Below, piece after piece: positions 55,930-64,000 of a stretch of 64,000 nucleotides of DNA. Both the position numbers and the translations under genes were made by a program. Every line of letters starts with the position of its first letter. Positions within the stretch are counted from its first letter, which is position 1. A model generated the notes under the pieces. The model was not told the origin of the DNA, did no database searches, and saw only the letters and a list, made by a program, of their open reading frames with translations. This DNA is from Artemia franciscana (lineage: Eukaryota > Arthropoda > Branchiopoda > Anostraca > Artemiidae): positions 46,122 through 110,121 of the forward strand of contig NW_027062926.1 in NCBI RefSeq assembly GCF_032884065.1. The letters are read 5' to 3'.

Positions 55930-57780
55930 ATAATTTTAGAAAAACAATTTGTGAAGTTGCTGATGGTGTCTAAGGGAAGAGTGCTAAGACTGCAACTAGG
56001 AATATTAATGAAAAACCTTTATGTTTAATAGAGAGCAGAAGTGGTTTGTACAAGAATCATCTGAGTGATAGGCCGTTTGAAAACAAAAGGAATGTAAAGA
56101 AAGTGGAGAAAGCATTAAAATATGAATTAAGGAGATATGAAGTGGAGGCCATGGATAAAATTGCCAAGGATCTGGAAGATGCAGCTAGACGGCATCATAG
56201 CAAAATATTATACTGGCATGTTAATAAATTGAAAGGGAGTAGTCAATCCGGACTAGTCCCAGGTAAAGATAGGAATGGGGCCACAATTAGTGATAAGGAA
56301 AAAGTTAAAGAAAGATGGGTAGAACATTTTGAGAATGTGCTAAACCAAGATACAGTTACAGGAAAAGATATAGATGAAAATAAAAAAGTTTGTGATACCT
56401 TGGATGTGAAGGAAGATTTGTTTTGTGTGGAAGAATTAGCAACACTACTAAAAGGATCAAAAAATAATAAGGTTCCAGATGCTGATAGTGTGATAAATCA
56501 GTTTCTTAAATATGGTAGCTCTGAGGTAAGGAATAAGATACTGAAGATTATGAATATGATTTTTGAAAAAGGGGAAGTACTTAATGATTTTAGGAAAACC
56601 TTAATTAAACCACTATATAAGAAAGATGACAAGAGTGAGTGTCGTGATTATCGAGGCATTAGTCTGGTCTCTATAGGTAGCAAATCACTTAGTAATATGA
56701 TACTTTTTAGACTGAGAGATATTGTAGGCAAAGTTTTAAGGGAAGAACAGTGCAGTTTTAGAAAAGGTAGAGGATGGTTTTCACTCTTAGGTTAATAATT
56801 GAGAAATCCCTTCGTTTTCAAACACCTTTGGTCCTCAGTTTTATCGATTATGAGCAAGCTTTCGATTCTGTTGATAGAAGAGCATTAGCAAAGGTCTTAT
56901 CCTTATATGGTATACCAGAAAAATACATTAAAGTGATTTGTGCTATGTACGAGAATAATACTGCTGCGGTTAAGGTAGGAAATGAGGTTAGCAACTGGTT
57001 TTGTATTAAATCAGGAGTTAATCAGGGTTGTGTTCTACCCCCTTTTGTATGGATCCTTTTGATGGATTTCGTCTTAAGCAGCATAGGAAAGGCAATTGGA
57101 GGCCACGGAATCGAATGGGGAGGGAAAACGCTCCAGGACTTAGATTATGCTGATGATTTAAGCATATTATATGAAAGTGTGAGCAAAATGAATGAATTTT
57201 TAGAGGTTTTGCGATTTCAGGGTGCTAGAATATGCTTGAAAATTAATGTCAAGAAAAGTAATTAAAGTCCCTAAGGCTAGAAATAAGTGAAGATGAAAAG
57301 GTGACATTGGGTAATGAAAACTTTGATCAGGTTGGCAGCTTCACTTACCTTGGTAGTATTATTAGTAAAGAAAAAGGGAGCAGTGAAGAAGTTAAAAGTA
57401 GAATAGCTAAGGCTCAGGGTGTTTTTTCACAGTTAAACAAAGTTTGGAAGGATAGAAAACAAAGATTAGAATATTGGAAGCAACAGTGATGACAGTGGTC
57501 AAATCTGGCTCTGAAGCATGGGCGCTCCGAAAAGCAGATGAAACTTTACTTGATGTTTTCCAGAGAAATTGCCTATGGATTGTTCTGGGTACTAGGCTGA
57601 CGGACCGTATTTCAAACAGTAGATTGTACGAAAAATGTGGTTCAATCCCGCTTTTAGGGCTATAATGAAAGAAAGGTTGAGATGGCTAGGCCACATTCTG
57701 TGGATGAAGGATGACATATTGTCGAAGGTTTCCTTTTTGCCCAACCGTCTGGGGCTACACGGAAAGCAGGTCGTTTCATA
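55930..57780 (+). mobile_element. Non-LTR retrotransposon, 5'- and 3'-truncated
   Basis: Forward element inside Gemin2 intron 2 with a reverse transcriptase coding region and the following domain, but no endonuclease. The right end is lost near GGAAAGCAGGTCGT (57780), and I see no poly-A tail or target duplication. A reverse fragment of the same family lies at 39490-39945. Confidence 0.82.
55990..57780 (+). pseudogene. Non-LTR reverse transcriptase pseudogene
   Basis: RT that would copy element RNA at a nicked target. 56046-56795: KALKYELRRYEVEAMDKIAK, ILYWHVNKLKG, then RT motifs KTLIKPLYKKDDKSECRDYR and GISLVSIGSKSLSNMILFRL, EEQCSFRKGRG. A short deletion near 56772 shifts the frame to 56774-57265: FIDYEQAFDSVDRRAL, SGVNQGCVLPP and the catalytic box LDYADDLSIL, intact. 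A stop at 57263 breaks the reading. 57301-57489 holds FTYLGSIISKEKGSSEEVKS; 57474-57665 has SEAWALRKADETLLDVFQRN, and KERLRWLGHILWM follows in another frame. At least four lesions: inactive. The clade (RTE-like or other) is not settled. Confidence 0.87.
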
Positions 57781-60330
57781 CTTGTTTCGTTTCACTTGTT
57801 TCATAGTTCAAAATTTTGTCCTTGTCAACATTCAATGCTACGACAACTTTATCATGAACACACTTTTTTAAAACATCTCATCGTCGCTTTTTTAAAATAA
57901 GATGTAACTTCTTATCGCTCTAATGTAGGCTACGAATAATACTGTTAAAAAATGATGAACTAAGTGCCATCGATGACCAGACACAGAGTATCACGGGGGT
58001 AGCCGCATAGAAGAAAATCATGCTCACCAATGACTATGTAAAGATGCTCGTAAAATGCGCATTCATTGTGCAAGCAATTTCTCTATGGGGTAATTGCATA
58101 GGACGCTCCTGAGGATCAATGTACTCTTGAAATATTTGATAAGATTTTGAAAATATCAGGCATGATTTTAGTATCATTTCATATTCCAAAAAAATACCAT
58201 GGAAATTCATTTTGATGAAAATATTTGATATTTTGAATAATGCATTTCCTTTATTATTATTTTTTTTGTTTTTTTTTAATTTTTTTATTTTATTTTTTCT
58301 TTAATCACTATGCCTACATTGATAGAATCAGTCACGCCATCAGTACTACTTGTTATAAATTTTATCCTAAAAAATTTGAATGCTTCGAATCCACTTCAAA
58401 ACATAATTCATGACGTTGTGTCATGACATGGCACTTATTTCATTTCGGGGTCATACACGACTTTTAACAGGGTTAAAAATATCCCTTTAAATGCCCTTTT
58501 AAGTATCCCTAGGATTCCATTGTCTATTACCACGTTATTATTACGCTGCCGGTATGTTTGCTGGATATGGTATAGGATATTGGTACAAGAGTATGCTTTT
58601 CTTCTTTTTCCCTTCCGTTCAATAATAATATCCAAAACATGGCGATATGGGGTTATCAATCGCTAAAGTGTTACAGCAAGTACTATCAAGAAGCTTCGCT
58701 CATCATCAACTATTATTTTGTGGTTGCACTCTCTTTGAGTGGTTTTCTCTTCTTTGGGAAAATATTAAGCGTGTGACTTTTGAAAAATTCCCACTCACTT
58801 GCCTCTGAATCTTGATAAATTCATGCTCACCTGCCTTTGCAATAACTTCCCACTTCATACGTCTCTAACTCTGAAAAGAATCCGACTTATCATTTGATAA
58901 AAAAAAATTATTCGCCTTTTTCAGACTCTAGTACACCACTTGTGAAACTGGTAGTAGTTTCTGTGTCTAAATTAATTTTCATATATTTCCCACTTCATGT
59001 CTCTAACTCTAAAAAGAATCCGATCTTCATTTGGTATCACAAGTGAATTTTCTTTTATTGTAAGTGTGTTTAATGTGATTTTAACACATGGAAGAAAAGT
59101 TCAAAAATTTCTATTTAAAAAATCCAGGTAAAAAAAAATTAGAATAAAAAGTAATTAAGATTTGCCTCAAGGGCCAAGCTTGCAAGCTGTCCGAAGGCAG
59201 TTCTTATGCGTATTTTTGTTTTTATATCGCTCTTTACCGTCCCCTGAAGGTCAAGTTCAAAATGGATTGACATCCAAAGTTTAAGAATGGCTAGTAGAGA
59301 GGGGTGTTTTTTTAGATTAAAGATGATATTTCATATACAAACACATACAACATAGTGTCAATATAAGTTTAATGGGATATGGTGGGAACGTATTTATAGG
59401 ATATTACTCATTTCATTTAATTGTTAAATCATAAAGTGATATGTGAGGTTTTTCAGCAAGCACAGAAAGGGCTTATTTGTTAGGAAGTGTTTATTAATTT
59501 TGTCGCCTTTAAAAAGGCCACACGTTGGGTACAGATAGTTGAATGGGAGAGTTAAAAACATCTGCTACTCATCACCATTCATTACCCACTTGCTTTAGTC
59601 CCAATGTCTCTCACTGATTTCGTTCTTCTTCTTCCTGGAATGCCTTATACACATATTCCGAGAACGAATTTGTCTAAGAACCCGTGTACTAAAAAATCGG
59701 ATCTAGGCTTTGGGGTTTTGTATTCTACATGGATGGGTCGTTTTTACCATTTTTTGTGTTTTAATTGCTTTTTTCTGTCTTTTAATAATGCTTTAAAGTT
59801 GTTTTATTAATAAAATTTGTTTGTACAAAAGCTTTCATTCTTTAGATTTCTTCTTCCAGGACGAATCTTCAATACGTAATCATTTACGCAATGAAATGTC
59901 TAAAGCCAATGCTGTGTATCATCTCATGATTCAATAGCTAACTTACCTGTCTAGGTCACTTTAGAAAATTAATAACGCTGTAATAGGCAGGCGGATCTAA
60001 TAGAGCAAAAATCAATAGCATTAGCATGCTTGTGTGCTCTCATGTGGAAAGGGATGGAAACATGCGACCAATTTAATCGTTCTAGTAAGCGGGGCGGGGG
60101 ATTCTCCTTGCATGCAATAGGTTATCACGCAGAAACTATTCCCCGAATCAAAATGTTATGAATAGTTTGTTGGTCCAGATGGTTAAGGCTCTTTTATGGT
60201 CGTTGGGGAAATCTCTGGTCTTATATTCTATTTTTAAAGCGGATAAAAATCTTTAAATTATAAAGGTTCCCTGAGAAAAAAGAAAAGCTTATTGAAAGAC
60301 AAATCTCTTTAAAGTATTATTAACAACCCA
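57781..60330. other. No gene recognised; AT-rich intron-like DNA
   Basis: The 74-codon reverse ORF at 58435-58659 and the 68-codon forward ORF at 59604-59810 have no recognisable domain. 58740-59040 has recurring TCCCACTTCATACGTCTCTA phrases, loosely like 55420-55450, so an old dispersed repeat. A search for later Gemin2 exons by eye gave nothing convincing. Confidence 0.4.
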
Positions 60331-60910
60331 TGTGTCCATTGTCATTACCTATGGTCGCTCCTATTACGTCATTCCCAATAAGCATACCAAGTCACGTTAG
60401 ATTAGGTTACCCCCAATAAATCTATCAGGATTACGTTACATCCCATGTGTGTACCATCATTACGTAACACTCACGTGTGTGTCCCCCTTTGTTACAACCG
60501 GGGATTCTGCGCTTGACTAGCTGACTCTAACAAGTCCTATTACGTAACAACCAAAAAAATCTCTATAGTTTAACGTTTGCGTAACTAAACAAAAACCCTA
60601 TTACATGAGAACCAAAGAAATCCTGCAGTAAAGAAGCCCTGACCCTCGTGGGTTTTTAAGTAATTAACACATGTATCGTCTAGAAAACACTCCATATGAC
60701 GTTATAGGCAAAAGTAAACGCACCATATTATGTAACAACCGAAAGTTATGGAACAACCAAACCCTATTACATAACAACCAAAGAAATCCTGGTTTGACAG
60801 GCCCCTTAAGGTTTTATAAATACTCCCTATTACGTAACAGGCAAAAGTAAACAATCCCTATGACATAGGTGTCCTATACTGTTACAGGAGTGCTATAGTA
60901 TTACCCGAGA
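60330..60910. repeat. Degenerate repeat around TTACGTAAC
   Basis: Recurring CCCTATTACGTAACAACCAA-type phrases (60535, 60595, 60760, 60825) with AAAGAAATCCTG following some and GGCAAAAGTAAAC following others. Spacing is irregular. No ORF. Confidence 0.55.
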
Positions 60911-60944
60911 CACATTTTTGCGTAATAATTTCTTGAGGGACCAG

Positions 60945-61010
60945 TAGCTCAATTTGTACAACCCCTGTGAGTGCCTTTAAAAGCATTATGCTGTCACTAC
61001 TTCGGTAGTA
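60945..61010 (+). repeat. Weak tRNA-like segment
   Basis: GACCAGTAGCTCAATTTGTA resembles a Pol III A box. No good B box follows at the usual distance. Possibly a decayed SINE head. Confidence 0.2.
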
Positions 61011-61030
61011 CTGATGTGTTTTTTTTTTAG

Positions 61031-61300
61031 GCTAGTGGGCTACCGTTACATAATAGGGAGATTTTTAGTAGTTCTTTCAAAAGCTAGTTCTTATATCTGC
61101 CTGCGTTATATGAATTCTATTATCTGCAAGTGCCAAATGGCCCTATTTGTGATATTTCTCTACGAATGGGGCTAGTGGGCTACCAGAACATAATAGAGAG
61201 ATGTTTAATAGCTCATACAAAATTTATTTCTCATAGCTATGTTCTTCCCACAAGTTCCACCATCTGCAAGTACCAAATAGCACTAAAAATTGAATTTTTG
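61031..61300. repeat. Tandem pair of ~140 bp units
   Basis: Unit 1 starts at 61031 and unit 2 at 61171, both with GGCTAGTGGGCTACC, ACATAATAG and ATCTGCAAGT. A partial third (GGGCTAACAGGTTTCCAGAA, TAGAGATGTTTAATGG) follows at 61467. The ORF at 61130-61462 spans them by chance. Confidence 0.65.
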
Positions 61301-61704
61301 GTGCCACTTGGAAAAAGTGGAAAAGTGGAAGAGCTTGAAATTATAAATCGGTACTATTGTAATAACTATGATTCAAAACCCTTAATTGGAGGTTTACAAG
61401 ATCCCCTCCCAACCCTCTTAGCAAGTTTCCGAAATTGTCTGATCACCAGCAGGCTACTTTAACATTAGCAGGGCTAACAGGTTTCCAGAACATTAAATAG
61501 AGATGTTTAATGGTTCATTCGGACAGAAATTAAAATCGCTATTGCCATTTTTAAGCTACCCAAAAAGATTGGATGGCAACTAGCCCCCTTACTCCCCAAA
61601 CGTCACCTGACCCAAGTTTGAGGTAGCCTCTTTGTTCGAAATAGTTCAAATTCCAACAAATATGCTTTTAGTGATGATGTGACCCTCCACAGTCACTGCG
61701 GAAA

Positions 61705-61785
61705 GGGCTATGCGCGGTATCGGGCATATTGGTATCGTGCGTATCTATATCCGGCGTATTGGTATCGCGCATTTTGGTATCGGGT
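61705..61785. repeat. ~15 bp GGTATCG minisatellite
   Basis: Units GGTATCGGGCATATT, GGTATCGTGCGTATC, GGTATCGCGCATTTT and GGTATCGGGTC, with one inserted CTATATCCGGCGTATT. Short, imperfect array. Confidence 0.75.
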
Positions 61786-62196
61786 CTTTTTTCAATCATT
61801 GTTTTGTGCCTTCTATATGATTTTTTATTAAAATGGGACAAAGATTAATTCTGAAAATCAAAGTTTTTTTGAGGGAAGTAAAGAGCAAAGATGAAACGAC
61901 CCAAAATTAATACTTCACAGCCTATCTAACAGATATCGATAAAACTAGTGCGAATAAAGCAACTGGTAATATGTGTGTAGGATTATAGAAAACTAGTGCT
62001 TTACTGAAAACCCAAAAGCCAAGTACGAAAAACAAAAATATTGATTTAGGAGTGAAAAGTGAGTACTTAGCCTCACAACAACATATTAATCTATAACACT
62101 TGCGAATAACACTCGTGTGTAGTCTCGCACGAGATTTGATATCAGTAAGAGTAAGTAAACAATTAAAATTATCTTAAAAACCTAGAGGTTTTCTTT

Positions 62197-63678
62197 TCTA
62201 GAGTAATTTCTGTTGGTTTTAAGTTTTAATGTCGCTCATTACTTTCAGTTCAAAAAACTAGTTTTTTTATTTATTTAATTTCTGAACGTCTTTGAATTAA
62301 TGCATGTTTGATTTTGGCTCTCCACACATAAATTATTAAAATGAAATTTGCATATTAATTCTTTTTTTGGCTAAATGGCTTTTTCTTAGTTTTGATCAGA
62401 CGATTTGTGAAAAAAGGGGTGGGGGAGGAGCCCTAGTTCCCCTCCAATTTTTTGGTCACTTGAAAAGGCAACTAGAACTTTTGATTTTTAACGAACGTTT
62501 TTATTATTAGAAAATATACGTACCTTAAGAATTAACTTACGTAACGAGCTTTTATATTCTTATATTTTTATTATGTATATGAGGGGGTTTGTCCCCTCGT
62601 TAATACCTTACTCTTTACACAGAAGCTTAAATTTTGTCCCAACTCTTTAAGAATGATCCCTGAATCAGAAAGGCCGTAAAATAAATAGTTGTAATTACTA
62701 AAAATACTTTAGCGTAAAGAGGGAGGTTTTTAGGAGGAGATGAACCCCTCATATTGGTAATAATTTGTTCGTTTTATGTTTTAATGTTGCTCCTTACTTT
62801 CAGTTGAAAATACTTTTTCATATTTAATTTTTCATTGTTTTTTTTTTATAATAATGCTAGAAAATCCTGCGCCCCCTTCTTTGAATTTCTCTTCCCCCAA
62901 GACATATTCCTCCAAGGAAAAATCCTCCCATAAAGCCCCCTCCCCTCGACCCCCTCCAACTAAAATAATCCCCGTGAAAAACGTCTGTACACTTCCCAAT
63001 AACCATTACTGTATGCAAACACTGGTCAAAGTTTGTAACTTGCAGACCCTCCCCTGGGGATTGTGGGAGGAGTAAGTCATCCCAAAGACATAGTTATTAT
63101 GTTTTTCGACTATGCTGAACAAAATAGCTATCTCAAAATTTTGATCCGTTAACTTTGTGTAAAAATGAGCGTGGGAGGGGGCCTAGTTGCCCTCCAATAT
63201 TTTTGGTCACTTAAAAAGGGCACAAGAAGTTTTCATTTCCGTTAGAATGAGCCCTCTTGCGACATCTAGGACCACTCGGTCGACACGGTGACCCCTGAAA
63301 AAAAAACAAAAAAACAATAAGAACAAACTACGCACCCGTGATCGGTCTTCTGGCAAAAAATACGAAGTTCCACATTTTTGTAGATAGGAGCTTCTACAGT
63401 AGGGTTCTCTGATATGTTGAATGCGATGGTGTGATTTTCGTTAAGATTCTATAACTTTTAGGGGGTGTTCCCCCTATTTTCCAAAATAAGGCAAATTTTC
63501 TCAGGCTCGAAACTTTTGATGACAAATACTAAATTTGATGAAACTTATTGAAATCGTTTATATAAATCATATATTTAAAATCAGCATAAAACTCCGATTC
63601 TTTTGATGTATCTTTTATTATCAAAATTCCGTTTTTTAGAGTTTCGTTTACTATTGAGCCGGGTCGCTCCTTACTACA
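62197..63678 (+). mobile_element. FB1 copy 5, forward
   Basis: Begins in the right foldback arm (TAATGTCGCTCATTACTTTC) and carries the entire body (CCTCATATTGG, GACATCTAGGACCACTCGG, GGGGTGTTCCCCC). It ends at GGGTCGCTCCTTACTACAG (63676), where the terminal hairpin is replaced by unrelated sequence. The ORF at 62854 is a repeat shadow, as in copy 2. Confidence 0.75.
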
Positions 63679-63886
63679 GATTATCTGACGAGGCGCAAAT
63701 ATTCCGTTCCCCTGACTCGCTTCCCTTAATCAAGTACTTTTATTCCAGCCCATCTTCCGATTTAAAGGGCTAATTTTGTGGCTATTTCTTTTACCCTGTC
63801 TGACACTCTGCTAAATCCTCCACAGGAACCATGCAAAGTGGTGTGTATTACAGACCAACTACAGAAGTAGCTCGGTACCCTTTTTG
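63679..63886. other. No feature recognised
   Basis: Somewhat less AT-rich spacer between two FB1 copies. No ORF over 60 codons. Confidence 0.4.
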
Positions 63887-64000
63887 AGAATTAAATAAAA
63901 AAAAAACAAGTTTTTTTAAATGAAAGTAAGGAGCGACATTAAAACTTAAAACGAACAGAAATTACTCCGTATATGAAAGGGGCTTTTCCTCCTCGACACC
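63887..64000 (+). mobile_element. FB1 copy 6, foldback start, cut by window end
   Basis: AATTAAATAAAAAAAAAACA, then GAAAGTAAGGAGCGACATTA and TTACTCCGTATATGAAAGG, the start of the FB1 left arm. Confidence 0.75.

Noticed and set aside
58435-58659. 74-codon reverse ORF
   Set aside because: Plausible composition but no recognised motif, no neighbouring exon and no repeat match; not supported as a gene.
61130-61462. 110-codon forward ORF
   Set aside because: It runs through the second copy of a 140 bp tandem repeat; the equivalent frame in the first copy is closed.
55113-64000. Further Gemin2 exons
   Set aside because: No stretch with the expected Trp/Gln-rich motif and splice sites was found by eye; they may lie beyond the window.

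Overview
This is animal nuclear DNA, AT-rich and dominated by transposable elements. I see no prokaryotic operons, no CRISPR array, no rRNA and no canonical tRNA gene. The one host gene I am confident of is the 5' part of a Gemin2-like gene (SMN complex) on the + strand: exon 1 at 49209-49328 and exon 2 at 55034-55112, separated by a 5.7 kb intron full of old repeats. The element mix (Helitron and Helentron-like elements, Merlin, hAT, Polinton-type integrase, Mag-like Ty3/gypsy, a non-LTR element) suggests an invertebrate, most likely an arthropod. A crustacean is only an impression.

Layout: 1-3699 holds two reverse-oriented copies of a Helentron/HINE-like non-autonomous element with internal units of about 290 bp. 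3701-10530 is a nest of Helitrons: one reverse element with both termini (3813-6158), several forward copies joined head to tail, tRNA-like segments, an A-rich CT array, a CCGGGACAC minisatellite and long TA runs. 12516-14273 is a full reverse copy of a non-coding repeat family, here called FB1 (foldback, then body, then terminal hairpin). 14293-15250 is a broken Polinton-type integrase. 15310-16365 is an 84 bp satellite arranged as A-B-C trimers. 16530-24640 is mostly old repeats, with short palindromes and a degenerate 20 bp repeat. 24642-26484 is a Merlin-type transposon with long inverted repeats. 27130-30806 is a Ty3/gypsy element with 117 bp LTRs and a 5 bp target duplication.

Further right: 31066-31325 is a foldback MITE and 33080-34316 a forward FB1 copy cut off at a YqaJ/lambda-exonuclease-like nuclease fragment (34318-34944). 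The 3' end of that nuclease and its downstream flank are tandemly duplicated (34849-38028 and 38033-39262); only the first copy carries a 2 kb HINE-like insertion, so the second shows the empty site. 39490-39945 is a reverse non-LTR fragment, 41487-43480 a hAT-like element with an 8 bp target duplication, 44490-46051 another FB1 copy, and 46390-48500 a dead hAT transposase gene with a small hAT MITE nested in it. Inside the Gemin2 introns lie a 0.85 kb MITE, an FB1 copy, a TA microsatellite and, in intron 2, a dead non-LTR reverse transcriptase (about 55930-57780). The right end has diffuse repeats and two more FB1 copies.

Functionally this is a host gene region colonised repeatedly. Every transposon gene seen is broken. 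The points most worth following are FB1, the Helitron ends with two consecutive hairpin-CTAG terminators and head-to-tail junctions, the trimeric satellite, and the duplication that dates an insertion.
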